From positions 1 through 64,000 of the forward strand of contig NZ_LPXN01000001.1 in the NCBI RefSeq assembly GCF_001618175.1: 64,000 nt of DNA, in the 5' to 3' direction. Made by a program: the position numbers and the translations under genes. The notes under the pieces were generated by a model that saw only the letters and a program-made list of their open reading frames with translations, had not been told where the DNA came from and did not search any database. The stretch's first letter is position 1; each line of letters starts with the position of its first letter. This document shows, one piece after another, positions 1 to 10,021 of this stretch. The DNA is from Oceanibaculum pacificum (GTDB lineage Bacteria > Pseudomonadota > Alphaproteobacteria > Oceanibaculales > Oceanibaculaceae).

Positions 1-10
1 CACTTGTTGC

Positions 11-175
11 GGGGGTCCACGCCTCAGCCCGCTGGATCGTCGGTCGAGAAGGCTGAACCCTGGATTCCCGGCACAAGGCCGGGAATGACGAAGTAAGGGA
101 AATTCTCAGACCGTCACCCCCGGCCTTGTGCCGGGGGTCCACGCTTCCGCTTGCTGGATGCCGGTCGAGCAGAAC
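11..175. repeat. Dispersed palindromic repeat cluster downstream of mutS
   Basis: Two similar direct blocks (11-52 and 133-175), each starting with a GGGGGTCCACGC core and containing GCTGGAT and GGTCGAG, flank two hairpins. The first hairpin pairs 64-72 with 78-86 (9 bp, loop ACAAG). The second pairs 117-124 with 130-137 (8 bp, loop CTTGT). The loops are reverse complements, so the hairpins are inverted copies of one element. The type (GTCATTCCCGGC, a loop, GCCGGGAATCCA in either direction) resembles short intergenic palindromes common in alphaproteobacteria. It lies past the mutS stop and could act as an mRNA 3' end. A related copy is at 54166-54242. Confidence 0.75.
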
Positions 176-179
176 GGGC

Positions 180-2864
180 CTACTCCAGCAGCCCCTTCAG
201 CCGATAGAGCGCATCGAGCGCGCCCCTGGGTGTCAGCTCGTCGGGGTTGATCTCGGCCAGGGCCGCCTCCGCCGGGGACGGGCCGGCGGGCGACGCGGCG
301 GGGGGCTTCGGGGCCATCGCGGCGAACAGCGGCAAATCGTCGGCGATGCGGGCCGGCGATGAGCCGGGGCGGGCGCCGGTTTCGCCTTCCTCCAGCCGTT
401 TCAGCACAGCCTCGGCGCGGGCGATCACCGGGGCGGGCAATCCGGCCAGCTTGGCGACATGGATGCCGTAGGAACGGTCCGCCGCGCCGGCCGCGACCTC
501 ATGCAGGAACACGATATCGTCCTGCCATTCCTTCACCCGCATGGTGTGACAGGCGAGATGGTCCAGCTTCTCGGAGAGCTGCGTCAGCTCGTGGTAATGC
601 GTGGCGAACAGCGTGCGGCAGCGATTGACCGCGTGCAGATGCTCCACCGTCGCCCAGGCGATGGAAAGGCCGTCATAGGTCGCCGTACCCCGGCCGATCT
701 CGTCCAATATGACCAGCGAGCGCTCGCTGGCCTGGTTCAGGATGGCGGCGGTCTCGACCATCTCGACCATGAAGGTGGAGCGGCCGCGCGCCAGATCGTC
801 GGCCGCACCCACCCGGCTGAACAGCCGGTCGACGGCGCCGATACGGGCCTTGTCGGCCGGCACGAAGCTGCCGATCTGCGCCAGGATGGCGATCAGCGCA
901 TTCTGCCGCAGGAAGGTCGATTTGCCGGCCATGTTCGGGCCGGTCAGCAGCCACAGGCGCTTTTCCGCCTCCAGTACGCAATCATTGCCGACGAAGCGCG
1001 CGCCGGCGGCCTGCAGCGCCGCCTCGACCACCGGATGCCGGCCGCCCTGGATGGCGAAGGCGGTGTCGCTCGCCATCTCCGGCCGGGCGTAGCGGCAATC
1101 GACGGCCAGCTCGGCCAGGGCGGCGGCCACGTCGATGCGGGCAATCGCGTTGGCCGCCAGCGCCACGGCGTCGGCGCGAAGCGTCACCTCGCCGACCAGA
1201 TCCTTGAACAGCGCCAGCTCGACGGCCAGCGCCTTGTCGGCGGCGCTGGAGAGCTTCTGTTCCAGCTCGCCCAGTTCCACCGTGGTGAAGCGCACGGCGC
1301 TGGCCATGGTCTGGCGGTGGATGAAATTCTCCTGCCGCAGCAGCTTGTCGCCGTGATTGGTCGAGACCTCGATGAAATAGCCCAGCACGTTGTTGTGCTT
1401 GATCTTCAGCGCCGACACGCCGCTTTCCTGCTGGTAGCGGGCCTGCAGTCCGGCGATCAGCCGGCGGCTTTCGTCCCGCAGGCTGCGCAGATGGTCCAGC
1501 TCCGGTGCATAGCCGGGGGCGATGAAGCCGCCATCGCGGGTCAGCACCGGCAGCTCGGCGGCCAGCGCCCGGGTCAACCGGTCGACCAGCGCATTGTGCC
1601 GGCCCAGATCATCGAGCGCCTGGGCGATGCCGGCGGGCAGCGGCATCAGCGAGGGCCGGGCGATCAGCTCGCGCAGGGTGGAGGTCTCGGTCAGCGCGTC
1701 GCGGATCGCCGCCAGGTCGCGCGGGCCGCCGCGATCCAGCGTCAGGCGGGTCAGCGCGCGCTCGATATCCGGGCAGCGCTTCAGCGTCTCGCGGGTCTTG
1801 CCGCGCAGCGCCTCCTGGTCGAGGAAGAACTGCACCCGGTCCAGCCGGTCCTCGATGGCCGGCACGTCGGTCAGCGGCGCGGCCAGCCAGGCCGCCAGCA
1901 GCCGCGCGCCGGCCCCGGTGACCGTGCGGTCGATGACGGAAAGTAGGCTGCCCTTGCGCTCGCCGGTCTGGGTGCGCGTCAGCTCCAGCGAGCGGCGGGT
2001 GGCGGCGTCGATCTCCATCACCGCGCCGGCCTGCAGGCGGCGCGGGGCGGACAGGCGCGGCAGCTTGCCCTTCTGCGTCAGCTCCACATAGTCCACCAGC
2101 GCGCCGGCGGCGGCCAGCTCGGCGCGTTCGAAGGCGCCGAACGCATCCAGCGCCTGCACCTCGAACAGCGCCATCAGCCGCTTCTCGCCGGCCACGCTGT
2201 CGAAGCGCGCGCCGGGCTGCGGGGTCATCACGCTTTTCCAGTCGGCGAAGGCCTCGAACAGCGCCTCGCGCTGCAGCAGCCGGTCGGGCAGCAGCAGCTC
2301 CTGCGGGTCGAGCCGGGCGAGAGCGGCGGCCAGGCCGGCCTCGGCGATGGGCTGCACGGAGAATTCGCCGGTCGACATATCGACCCAGGCGAGCCCCAGC
2401 CGACCCTGCGCATCGGCCAGGCAGACCAGATGGTTGTGCCGCCGTGCATCGAGCAGCGCATCCTCGGTGACCGTGCCGGGGGTGACGATGCGCACCACCT
2501 CGCGCTTCACCAGCGACTTGCCGCCGCGCTTCTTCGCCTCGGCGGGGTCTTCCACCTGCTCGCAGATCGCCACCTTGTGGCCCTGGCGCACCAGGCGCGA
2601 GAGATAGGCGTCATAGGCATGCACCGGCACGCCGCACATCGGCACGTCCTCGCCGGCATGCTGGCCGCGCTTGGTCAGCGTGATGTCCAGGGCGGCCGCG
2701 GCCGTGACCGCGTCCTCCAAGAACAGCTCGTAGAAATCGCCCATGCGGTAGAACAGCAGGCAGTCCGGATGGGCCCGCTTGGTCTCGATATAATGCGCCA
2801 GCATGGGGGTGGCGGCGGGGGTGTCTGTCAAGGCGTTCAAGGCGGCCCGCTGGGTTTCGATCAA
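180..2864 (-). CDS. mutS: DNA mismatch repair protein MutS
   Basis: MutS recognises mismatches and small loops and recruits MutL. About 894 residues, the usual length for alphaproteobacteria. The N-terminal mismatch-binding domain carries the signature [11 protein letters not shown]. The C-terminal ATPase shows the P-loop [13 protein letters not shown], the Walker B region ILDEIGRGT and the TFATHYHEL motif. The frame stays open far upstream through antisense to maeB, so length does not set the start. I chose TTG at 2864, which gives an N-terminus ([10 protein letters not shown]...TPMLAHY) aligning with the E. coli protein; ATG at 2804 is the alternative (874 residues). Neither has a clear ribosome binding site. 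Divergent from maeB. Confidence 0.95.
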   Translation of the reverse strand: MIETQRAALNALTDTPAATPMLAHYIETKRAHPDCLLFYRMGDFYELFLEDAVTAAAALDITLTKRGQHAGEDVPMCGVPVHAYDAYLSRLVRQGHKVAICEQVEDPAEAKKRGGKSLVKREVVRIVTPGTVTEDALLDARRHNHLVCLADAQGRLGLAWVDMSTGEFSVQPIAEAGLAAALARLDPQELLLPDRLLQREALFEAFADWKSVMTPQPGARFDSVAGEKRLMALFEVQALDAFGAFERAELAAAGALVDYVELTQKGKLPRLSAPRRLQAGAVMEIDAATRRSLELTRTQTGERKGSLLSVIDRTVTGAGARLLAAWLAAPLTDVPAIEDRLDRVQFFLDQEALRGKTRETLKRCPDIERALTRLTLDRGGPRDLAAIRDALTETSTLRELIARPSLMPLPAGIAQALDDLGRHNALVDRLTRALAAELPVLTRDGGFIAPGYAPELDHLRSLRDESRRLIAGLQARYQQESGVSALKIKHNNVLGYFIEVSTNHGDKLLRQENFIHRQTMASAVRFTTVELGELEQKLSSAADKALAVELALFKDLVGEVTLRADAVALAANAIARIDVAAALAELAVDCRYARPEMASDTAFAIQGGRHPVVEAALQAAGARFVGNDCVLEAEKRLWLLTGPNMAGKSTFLRQNALIAILAQIGSFVPADKARIGAVDRLFSRVGAADDLARGRSTFMVEMVETAAILNQASERSLVILDEIGRGTATYDGLSIAWATVEHLHAVNRCRTLFATHYHELTQLSEKLDHLACHTMRVKEWQDDIVFLHEVAAGAADRSYGIHVAKLAGLPAPVIARAEAVLKRLEEGETGARPGSSPARIADDLPLFAAMAPKPPAASPAGPSPAEAALAEINPDELTPRGALDALYRLKGLLE

Positions 2865-3020
2865 GTGCCGCCGACCATAGCATCCGACCGGCTTCTGTCG
2901 AAGGGCCGCCTGCAAACAGCCACTGGTATTGCCACTTCGCGCCGCGTAGCCTAAAGCGAACCAGAAAATGATGAGCGCCCGTCCCGCGCGGCGCTTGAGG
3001 AAACCCCAAGGAACCCCGCA

Positions 3021-5291
3021 ATGGACGATAATAATACCAACAAGCGCATCACCGACGAGGAGGCGCTGGCCTTTCACTCCGAGGGCAAGCCCGGCAAGAT
3101 CGCCATCGCGCCGACCAAGCCGCTGACCACCCAGCGCGATCTGTCGCTGGCCTATTCGCCGGGCGTCGCCGTGCCCTGCCTGCGCATCGAGCAGGATCCG
3201 CGCCTGGCCTACGAATACACCTCGAAAGGCAATCTGGTCGCCGTGATCTCGAACGGCACGGCGGTGCTGGGGCTGGGCGATATCGGCGCGCTGGCCTCCA
3301 AGCCGGTGATGGAGGGCAAGGCGGTGCTGTTCAAGCGCTTCGCCGACGTGGATTCCATCGACCTTGAGGTCGACACCAAGGATGTCGAGGAATTCGTCAA
3401 TGCGGTGCGCTATCTGTCGCCCAGCTTCGGCGGCGTCAATCTGGAGGATATCCGCGCCCCGGAATGCTTCATCATAGAGCAGCGCCTGCGCGAGCTGATG
3501 GATATTCCGGTATTCCATGACGATCAGCACGGCACCGCGATCATCGCGGCGGCCGGCATTCTGAACGCGCTGCACATCACCGGGCGCGACATCAAGAAGT
3601 CCCGCATGGTCATCAATGGCGCCGGGGCGGCCGGCATCGCCTGCGCCGAGTTGGTGAAGGCCATGGGCATGCCGCACGACAATGTCATCCTGTGCGACAC
3701 CAAGGGCGTGATCTATCGCGGCCGCGTCGAGGGCATGAACCAGTGGAAGTCGGCCCATGCGGCCGCTACCGAGGCGCGTACGCTGGAAGAGGCGATGACC
3801 GGGGCCGACGTGTTCTTCGGCCTGTCGGCCAAGGGCGCGGTCAGCCAGGAGATGGTGAAGAAGATGGGCGAAAAGCCGATCATCTTCGCCATGGCCAACC
3901 CGGATCCGGAAATCACCCCGGAGGAGGTGAAGGAAGTGCGCCCCGACGCCATCGTGGCGACCGGCCGGTCGGACTATCCGAACCAGGTGAACAACGTTCT
4001 GGGCTTTCCCTACATCTTCCGCGGCGCGCTGGACGTGCAGGCGAGCGAGATCAACGACCAGATGAAGATCGCCGCCGCCGAGGCCATCGCCGCATTGGCC
4101 CGCGAGGATGTGCCGGACGAGGTCGACCAGGCCTATTCCGGCCGCCGGCTGCGCTATGGCCCGGAATACATCATTCCGGCCCCGTTCGATCCGCGCCTGA
4201 TCGTCGCCGTCTCTTCCGCCGTCGCCAAGGCGGCGATGGATACCGGCGTGGCGCGCAAGCCGATCACCGACATGAAAGCCTACAAGAACGAGCTGTCGGC
4301 GCGCCTCGACCCGACCTCGGTCAGCCTGCAGCGCATCTTCGACCGGGTGGCGGAGAACCCGCAGCGCGTGGTGTTCGCCGAGGGCGAGGAGGAGCAGACG
4401 ATCCGCGCCGCCGTGCTGTTCAAGAATGCCGGCTACGGCACGCCGATCCTGGTCGGCCGCGAGGACACGGTCCGCGCCACCATGGCGCAGATCGGCCTGA
4501 ACGATCCGGGCGGCATCGAGGTGCATAATGCGCGGCTGTCGACCAACAACAAGAAATACACCGACTTCCTGTATGACCGGCTGAACCGCAAGGGCCTGTT
4601 GTATCGCGACTGCCAGCGCCAGGTGAATCAGGACCGCAACGTCTTCGCCGCCTGCATGGTGGCCAATGGCGACGCCGATGCCATGGTCACCGGGCTTACC
4701 CGCAGCTTCGCGGTCTGCTTCGAGGATGTGACCCGTGTGATCGACCCGCAGCCCGGCCAGCTGCTGTTCGCGCTGGCGATGGTGGTGGCGGCCAACCGCA
4801 CCGTCTTCATCGCCGACACCTCGGTGCATGAGCTGCCGAGCGCGGAGGAGCTGGCGGATATCGCAACCCAGACTGCGGCCAAGGCCCGCCAGCTCGGTCA
4901 TGAGCCGCGCGTGGCGCTGTTGTCCTTCTCCAATTTCGGCAATCCGGCGCGCGAGAAGGCCCAGCGCATCCGCGAGGCGGTCGAGGTGCTGGACAGCCGC
5001 AATGTCGATTTCGAGTATGACGGCGAAATGTCGGCCGATGTGGCGCTGAACGCGGAGCTGCACCGGCTCTACCCGTTCTGCCGACTAACCGGCCCGGCCA
5101 ACATCCTGATCATGCCGGCGCTGCATTCGGCCAACATCTCCTACAAGCTGATGCAGGAGCTGTCGGGCGCGTCGGTCATCGGCCCGCTGCTGATCGGCCT
5201 GCAGAAGCCGGCGCAGATCGTGCAGATGGGCGCCAACGTGTCGGACATTGTGAATGCGGCGGCGCTGGCGGCCTACGACGCCATCCGCTGA
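3021..5291 (+). CDS. maeB: NADP-dependent malic enzyme with C-terminal phosphotransacetylase domain (MaeB type)
   Basis: Oxidative decarboxylation of malate to pyruvate with NADPH production. The 756 residues match the two-domain MaeB form: a malic enzyme half (roughly 1-425) and a phosphate acetyl/butyryltransferase-like half (roughly 430-756). In the first half the motif [10 protein letters not shown] lies near residue 166 and the dinucleotide-binding stretch [10 protein letters not shown] near 198. In this family the C-terminal half is usually regulatory (acetyl-CoA response) rather than a working transacetylase. ATG at 3021 has an AAGGA site 9-13 bases upstream. Monocistronic, followed by a strong stem-loop at 5329-5359. 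Confidence 0.96.
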   Translation: MDDNNTNKRITDEEALAFHSEGKPGKIAIAPTKPLTTQRDLSLAYSPGVAVPCLRIEQDPRLAYEYTSKGNLVAVISNGTAVLGLGDIGALASKPVMEGKAVLFKRFADVDSIDLEVDTKDVEEFVNAVRYLSPSFGGVNLEDIRAPECFIIEQRLRELMDIPVFHDDQHGTAIIAAAGILNALHITGRDIKKSRMVINGAGAAGIACAELVKAMGMPHDNVILCDTKGVIYRGRVEGMNQWKSAHAAATEARTLEEAMTGADVFFGLSAKGAVSQEMVKKMGEKPIIFAMANPDPEITPEEVKEVRPDAIVATGRSDYPNQVNNVLGFPYIFRGALDVQASEINDQMKIAAAEAIAALAREDVPDEVDQAYSGRRLRYGPEYIIPAPFDPRLIVAVSSAVAKAAMDTGVARKPITDMKAYKNELSARLDPTSVSLQRIFDRVAENPQRVVFAEGEEEQTIRAAVLFKNAGYGTPILVGREDTVRATMAQIGLNDPGGIEVHNARLSTNNKKYTDFLYDRLNRKGLLYRDCQRQVNQDRNVFAACMVANGDADAMVTGLTRSFAVCFEDVTRVIDPQPGQLLFALAMVVAANRTVFIADTSVHELPSAEELADIATQTAAKARQLGHEPRVALLSFSNFGNPAREKAQRIREAVEVLDSRNVDFEYDGEMSADVALNAELHRLYPFCRLTGPANILIMPALHSANISYKLMQELSGASVIGPLLIGLQKPAQIVQMGANVSDIVNAAALAAYDAIR

Positions 5292-5328
5292 TTTCCGCGC
5301 CGGCCTTTCCACCGGTTTCCTCTCCTTT

Positions 5329-5359
5329 AGGGCAAGGGTTGCATACGCACCCTTGCCCT
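5329..5359 (+). terminator. Stem-loop terminator candidate after maeB
   Basis: Perfect 11-bp inverted repeat (5329-5339 with 5349-5359, AGGGCAAGGGT arm) with a 9-nt loop, 37 bases after the maeB stop. The following sequence is only mildly T-rich, so it may act as an RNA 3' stabiliser as much as an intrinsic terminator. It separates maeB from the TRAP operon. Confidence 0.65.
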
Positions 5360-5457
5360 TCGCTTGTAAAGCGACTTAACCTATCAGCGTCAAGTAAAGA
5401 AACCTGGGGTCGTAGATACGGTCCACGCACACCCGGGGCATATGGGAGGAGGAAACC

Positions 5458-6444
5458 ATGAAGCGTAATCTGCTGTCCCTGACGGCTGCCCTGGTGCTGG
5501 GCGTTGCCGCTGCCGGCACCGCCGCCAACGGGGCGAATGCCGCCGAAAAACTGAAATACGCCCATGTCTACGAGACCAGCGAGCCCTATCACAAATGGGC
5601 GCTCTGGGCGGCCGACGAAATCAAGAAACAGACCAATGGGCGCTACGAGATCGAGGTCTTCCCTGCCTCCTCGCTGGGCAAGGAATCGGACATCAATGAG
5701 GGTCTCGGCCTCGGCACGGTCGACATCATCATGACCGGTGCGCTGTTCGCCGGACGGTTCTACGGGCCCATCGCCATTTCCGGCGCGCCCTACATGTTCC
5801 GCGATTTCGACCATTGGAAGGCCTATACCACCAGCGACCTGTTCAAGGAGCTGTCGGACGGTTACCGCAAGAAAGTCGGCCATCCGGTCCTCGCCATGAC
5901 TTATTACGGCGAGCGTCACGTGACCGCCAACAAGGCGATCAACACGCCGGCCGACATGAAGAACCTGAAGATTCGCGTGCCCGACGCGCCGCTCTACCGG
6001 ATGTTCCCGGAGGCGGTGGGCGCCAATCCGACGCCGATCGCCTTCGCCGAGGTCTATCTCGCCCTGCAGCAGGGCGTGGCCGACGCGCAGGAGAACCCGC
6101 TGCCGACCATCCAGGCGAAGAAATTCTACGAGGTCCAGAAATACATCATGCTGACCGGCCATATCACCGACTCCTTGCTGACCATCGTCAGCGGCATGCG
6201 GTGGGACAATCTGAAGCCGGAGGACCAGAAAATCTTCGCCGCCGTGCTGAAGGAGGCCGCCGGCAAGGCGACCGCCGACATCGTGCAGTCGGAGAAGGAG
6301 CTGGCGGCCTGGTTCGAGAAGCAGGGCGTCAATGTGGTGAAGGTCGACCGCAAGCCTTTCCGCGACGAGACGGTGAAGCTGCATAACGGCAAGTCGGCGA
6401 CCTGGGACAAGGCGACCTACGACAAGCTGCAGGCGCTGAAGTAA
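5458..6444 (+). CDS. TRAP transporter periplasmic substrate-binding protein (DctP family)
   Basis: Periplasmic receptor of a TRAP transporter. 328 residues with a Sec signal peptide (MKRNLLSLTAALVLG..., probable cleavage after ANA near residue 29). The body has family hallmarks: an early KYAHVYETSEPYHKWA segment, the ligand-arginine region NLKIRVPDAPLYR, and ALQQGVADAQENP. An excellent GGAGGAGG site precedes ATG 5458. It begins an operon with the two membrane subunits and a sugar-acid dehydratase, so the ligand is probably a sugar acid such as an aldonate, uronate or aldarate rather than a C4-dicarboxylate; this is inferred from context only. Confidence 0.93.
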   Translation: MKRNLLSLTAALVLGVAAAGTAANGANAAEKLKYAHVYETSEPYHKWALWAADEIKKQTNGRYEIEVFPASSLGKESDINEGLGLGTVDIIMTGALFAGRFYGPIAISGAPYMFRDFDHWKAYTTSDLFKELSDGYRKKVGHPVLAMTYYGERHVTANKAINTPADMKNLKIRVPDAPLYRMFPEAVGANPTPIAFAEVYLALQQGVADAQENPLPTIQAKKFYEVQKYIMLTGHITDSLLTIVSGMRWDNLKPEDQKIFAAVLKEAAGKATADIVQSEKELAAWFEKQGVNVVKVDRKPFRDETVKLHNGKSATWDKATYDKLQALK

Positions 6445-6468
6445 CCACCGCATCCCCAGGAGACCGGC

Positions 6469-7029
6469 ATGAACGGCATCGACGAGGATCGGCCGACCGA
6501 CGGCCTGTATCTCGAAGAGGAAACCGACGCGGATGTCGATCTATCCGACATCCGGCCGGAGGATATCGTCAATCTGCTGGTCTTCTGGGCGCTGGCGGGC
6601 GTGGTGTTCCTGCAATTCTTCTCCCGCTATGTGATGAATGATTCGATCGGCTGGACCGAGGAGATCGCACGCTATCTGCTGATTGGCGTCGGTTTCCTCG
6701 GTTCCGTCATCGCGGTGCGCAAGAACACCCATATCGCGGTGCAATTCTTCTATCGCTACCTCTCGGCCAATATCGGCCGGGCGCTCTCCACCATCGTCGA
6801 TCTCGGCAATGTCATGTTCTACGGCATGGCGACCTGGATCTGCGTGAAGCTGGCCCTGCGCACCCGGCAGTACATGGCGGTGGTCGATCTGCCGAAATCC
6901 ATCGTCTATTGGGTGGTCTGCGCCGGCTTCGCGATGATGACCGCCTATGCCATCCACATCGCCATCAAGCATTGGCGCCAGGGCTATAGCGACCTGACCC
7001 AGCCCTCGGCCGGCAAGATCATGGACTGA
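6469..7029 (+). CDS. TRAP transporter small membrane subunit (DctQ family)
   Basis: 186 residues with about four transmembrane segments, the first at roughly residues 30-50 (IVNLLVFWALAGVVFLQFF) followed by the family motif SRYVMNDSIGWTEEIARYLL. DctQ-type subunits partner the large DctM subunit and the periplasmic receptor in sodium-driven uptake. The N-terminus carries an acidic stretch of about 28 residues before the first membrane helix. ATG 6469 has an AGGAG site and lies 24 bases after the receptor gene. Confidence 0.93.
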   Translation: MNGIDEDRPTDGLYLEEETDADVDLSDIRPEDIVNLLVFWALAGVVFLQFFSRYVMNDSIGWTEEIARYLLIGVGFLGSVIAVRKNTHIAVQFFYRYLSANIGRALSTIVDLGNVMFYGMATWICVKLALRTRQYMAVVDLPKSIVYWVVCAGFAMMTAYAIHIAIKHWRQGYSDLTQPSAGKIMD

Positions 7030-7069
7030 TCGTCTCCCCCGCACATTTCATTTCCCGGAGGCCGCCCCC

Positions 7070-8350
7070 GTGCTGCTGACCCTCCTCTTCGTCATGGTTT
7101 TCGGCATGCTGATCATGGGCGTGCCGGTTGCCGTCGCGCTCTGCGGCTCCTCGCTGATCTACATCCTGCTGTCCGGAAACATTCCGGATGTCGTGGTGCT
7201 GCACCGGATGATCAACGGCGTCGACAGCTTCCCGCTGCTCGCCATCCCGTTCTTCATCCTGGCCGGCAATCTGATGAACTCGGCCGGCATCACCAACCGC
7301 ATCTTCGGCTTCGCCAAGGCCTGCGTGGGCTGGATGCGCGGCGGCCTGGGGCATGTGAATGTCGGGGCCAGCGTGATCTTCGCCGGCATGTCGGGCGCGG
7401 CTGTGGCCGATGCCGGCGGGCTGGGCACCATCGAGATCAAGGCGATGCGCGACGCCGGCTATGACGATGATTTCTCGGTCGGCGTCACCGCCTCCTCCTC
7501 GACCATCGGACCGATCATTCCGCCTTCCCTGCCGATGGTCATTTACGGCGTGATGGCGAACGCCTCGATCGGCCAGCTCTTCGCCGCCGGCTTCATCCCC
7601 GGCCTGCTGATGGCTGGGGCGCTGATGATCATGGTGGCCTATTACGCCCGCGTGCGGGGCTATCCGCGCGACGGCACCTTCTCCTTCACCCGGCTGGGCA
7701 AGAGCTTCGTCACCGCCTTTCCCTCGCTGATGACGCCGACCATCATCATCGGCGGCATCCTGTTCGGCTGGTTCACGCCGACGGAAGCGGCCATCGCCGC
7801 CGTGTTCTACGCCCTGCTGCTGGGCGTGCTGGTCTACCGCACCCTGGGCTGGCGGCGCATCCTGCGCGTCAGCATGGACACCATCGAGACCACGGCGATC
7901 ATCCTGCTGATCGTCGCCGGCGCCTCGATCTTCGCCTGGATTCTGACCAGCACCCGCGTCACCGAGCATTTCGCCACCATCGTTCTGACCATCACCGACA
8001 ACCCGTTGCTGGTCCTGCTGATGATCAACGTGCTGCTGATCGTCGTCGGCTGCTTCATGGAAACCATCGCCGCCATCACCATCCTGGTGCCGGTGCTGCT
8101 GCCGGTGATCGAGAAGCTGGGCATCGATCCGGTGCATTTCGGCGTCGTCATGGTGCTGAATCTGATGATCGGCCTGCTGACGCCGCCGGTCGGTATGGTG
8201 CTCTATGTGCTGTCGCGCGTATCGGGGCTATCCTTCGAGAGATGCGTGACGGCCACGGCCCCGTTCCTGATCCCCTTGGTGACGGTGCTGCTGCTGGTCA
8301 CCTTCATTCCGCAGCTCTCGCTATGGCTGCCGACCCTGATCTATCGATGA
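7070..8350 (+). CDS. TRAP transporter large permease subunit (DctM family)
   Basis: 426 residues, strongly hydrophobic, about 11-12 membrane helices; the translocating subunit of the TRAP system. Family motifs include FFILAGNLMNSAGI, AGMSGAAVADAGGLG, the SSSTIGPIIPPS region and the C-terminal GLLTPPVGMVLYV. The start is GTG at 7070, preceded by CCCGGAGG. It follows the small subunit by 40 bases and precedes the dehydratase by 29 bases, in one transcription unit. Confidence 0.95.
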   Translation: MLLTLLFVMVFGMLIMGVPVAVALCGSSLIYILLSGNIPDVVVLHRMINGVDSFPLLAIPFFILAGNLMNSAGITNRIFGFAKACVGWMRGGLGHVNVGASVIFAGMSGAAVADAGGLGTIEIKAMRDAGYDDDFSVGVTASSSTIGPIIPPSLPMVIYGVMANASIGQLFAAGFIPGLLMAGALMIMVAYYARVRGYPRDGTFSFTRLGKSFVTAFPSLMTPTIIIGGILFGWFTPTEAAIAAVFYALLLGVLVYRTLGWRRILRVSMDTIETTAIILLIVAGASIFAWILTSTRVTEHFATIVLTITDNPLLVLLMINVLLIVVGCFMETIAAITILVPVLLPVIEKLGIDPVHFGVVMVLNLMIGLLTPPVGMVLYVLSRVSGLSFERCVTATAPFLIPLVTVLLLVTFIPQLSLWLPTLIYR

Positions 8351-8379
8351 CGTGACGCCCTGAAGGAGGGGCTAGCCCG

Positions 8380-9924
8380 ATGTCCTCCGTGCTCGACGCG
8401 CCGAAAGACGCCCTCTTCGTTCGCCTGCACCCGGCCGACAATGTCGTGGTCGCCCGGCTGGCGCTGATGCCCGGAACGGCGCTGCCCGGCGAGGGGGTAA
8501 GCGCGGCCGGCAGCATCCCGGCCGGCCACAAGGTGGCGACCAAGCCGATCGCCGCCGGGGAGCCGGTGCGCAAATACAATCAGATTATCGGCTTCGCCAC
8601 CGAGGAGATCGCGGCCGGCGCGCATGTCCATGTGCACAATGTCGAGATGCAGGATTTCGAGCGCGACTACGCCTTTTCCAGCGACATGCGCCCGACCGAC
8701 ATGGTGCCGGAGGCCGAGCGCGCCACTTTCCAGGGCTTCGTGCGCAAGAACGGCACGGTGGGCACGCGCAATTACATCGGCATCCTGACCTCGGTGAACT
8801 GCTCGGCCACGGTGGCGAAATACATCGCCGCCGCCGTCACGCCGGAGATTCTGGCGCAGTATCCCAATGTCGACGGGGTGGTGGCGCTGGTGCATTCCAC
8901 CGGCTGCGGCATGGCCGATACCGGCGAGGGTTACGCCAATCTGCAGCGCACGCTGTGGGGCTATGCCCGGCACCCGAACTTTGCCGGCATATTGATGGTC
9001 GGGCTGGGCTGCGAGGTGAACCAGATCGACTTCCTGCTGGAAGCCTACGGGCTGGAGCGCGGGCCGCGTTTCCAGACCATGACGATCCAGGATACCGGCG
9101 GCACCCGCAAGACGGTGGATCGCGGCGTCGAGATCGTGAAATCCATGCTGCCTGTCGCCAACGAGGCGACGCGCAGCACGGTGCCGGCCAGCCACCTGAC
9201 GCTGGCGCTGCAATGCGGCGGCTCGGACGGCTATTCCGGCATCACCGCCAACCCGGCGCTGGGGGCGGCGGCCGATCTGCTGGTGCGCCATGGCGGCACG
9301 GCGATCCTGTCGGAAACGCCGGAAATCTATGGCGCCGAGCATCTGCTGACGCGCCGCGCGGTCGACCGCAAGATCGGCGAGAAGCTGATCGAGCGCATCC
9401 GCTGGTGGGAGGATTACACCGAGCGCAATGGCGGCGAGATGAACAACAACCCATCGCCCGGCAACAAGGCGGGCGGCCTGACCACCATCCTGGAAAAGTC
9501 GCTGGGGGCGGCGGCCAAGGGTGGCACGACGAACCTGACCGGCGTGTTCAAATATGCCGAGCCGGTGAATGTGAAGGGCTTCGTGTTCATGGATTCGCCC
9601 GGCTACGATCCCTGCTCGGTCACCGGCCAGGTCGCCAGCGGCGCCAATGTGATCTGCTTCACCACCGGCCGCGGCTCGGTGTTCGGCTGCAAGCCGTCGC
9701 CCTCGATTAAGCTGGCCACCAATTCGCTGATGTACCGCAAGCTGTCCGAGGATATGGACGTGAATTGCGGCGCCGTGCTGGATGAGGGGGTGTCGATCCA
9801 GGAGATGGGCCGGCAGGTGTTCGAATTGATCCTGCGGGTCGCCTCGGGCGAGAAGAGCAAAAGCGAGGCGCAGGGCTTCGGCGACGCGGAATTCATTCCC
9901 TGGCAGGTCGGCGCGGTGATGTAG
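8380..9924 (+). CDS. UxaA/GarD-family sugar-acid dehydratase (altronate or galactarate dehydratase type)
   Basis: 514 residues, the full-length two-part form: an N-terminal SAF domain (about 1-100) and a C-terminal dehydratase domain with HSTGCGMADTGEG, LQCGGSDGYSGITANP, NPSPGNKAGGLTT (near 355-368) and FTTGRGSVFGCKPSPSIK. Characterised relatives remove water from altronate or galactarate using iron. The exact substrate cannot be read here; the SPGYDPCSVTGQ section departs from E. coli UxaA and GarD, so another sugar acid is possible. The AAGGAGG site before ATG 8380 is strong. The gene closes the TRAP operon, suggesting uptake and first catabolic step are co-expressed. No regulator gene adjoins it. 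Confidence 0.9.
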   Translation: MSSVLDAPKDALFVRLHPADNVVVARLALMPGTALPGEGVSAAGSIPAGHKVATKPIAAGEPVRKYNQIIGFATEEIAAGAHVHVHNVEMQDFERDYAFSSDMRPTDMVPEAERATFQGFVRKNGTVGTRNYIGILTSVNCSATVAKYIAAAVTPEILAQYPNVDGVVALVHSTGCGMADTGEGYANLQRTLWGYARHPNFAGILMVGLGCEVNQIDFLLEAYGLERGPRFQTMTIQDTGGTRKTVDRGVEIVKSMLPVANEATRSTVPASHLTLALQCGGSDGYSGITANPALGAAADLLVRHGGTAILSETPEIYGAEHLLTRRAVDRKIGEKLIERIRWWEDYTERNGGEMNNNPSPGNKAGGLTTILEKSLGAAAKGGTTNLTGVFKYAEPVNVKGFVFMDSPGYDPCSVTGQVASGANVICFTTGRGSVFGCKPSPSIKLATNSLMYRKLSEDMDVNCGAVLDEGVSIQEMGRQVFELILRVASGEKSKSEAQGFGDAEFIPWQVGAVM

Positions 9925-10021
9925 GCGAAATGTCACCGGCCGATCATTGACGGCGGGTCCCCCCCTGGCCCTATGCTGGTCGGATCGCCAGCTTACGGGT
10001 GTAACGATCTTGTCTCCTAAA

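Noticed and set aside
459-1946. A 495-codon plus-strand frame opposite mutS
   Set aside because: Antisense to the conserved MutS core and without motifs.
2865-5063. Open frame extending mutS upstream through 2.2 kb
   Set aside because: It is antisense to maeB, which has clear domains and a ribosome site. High GC leaves long open antisense frames; translated residues are low-complexity with no family motif.
9947-10021. TTG 9947 as the phoR start
   Set aside because: No ribosome site, the extra 25 residues lack family similarity, and TTGACG looks like a -35 element.
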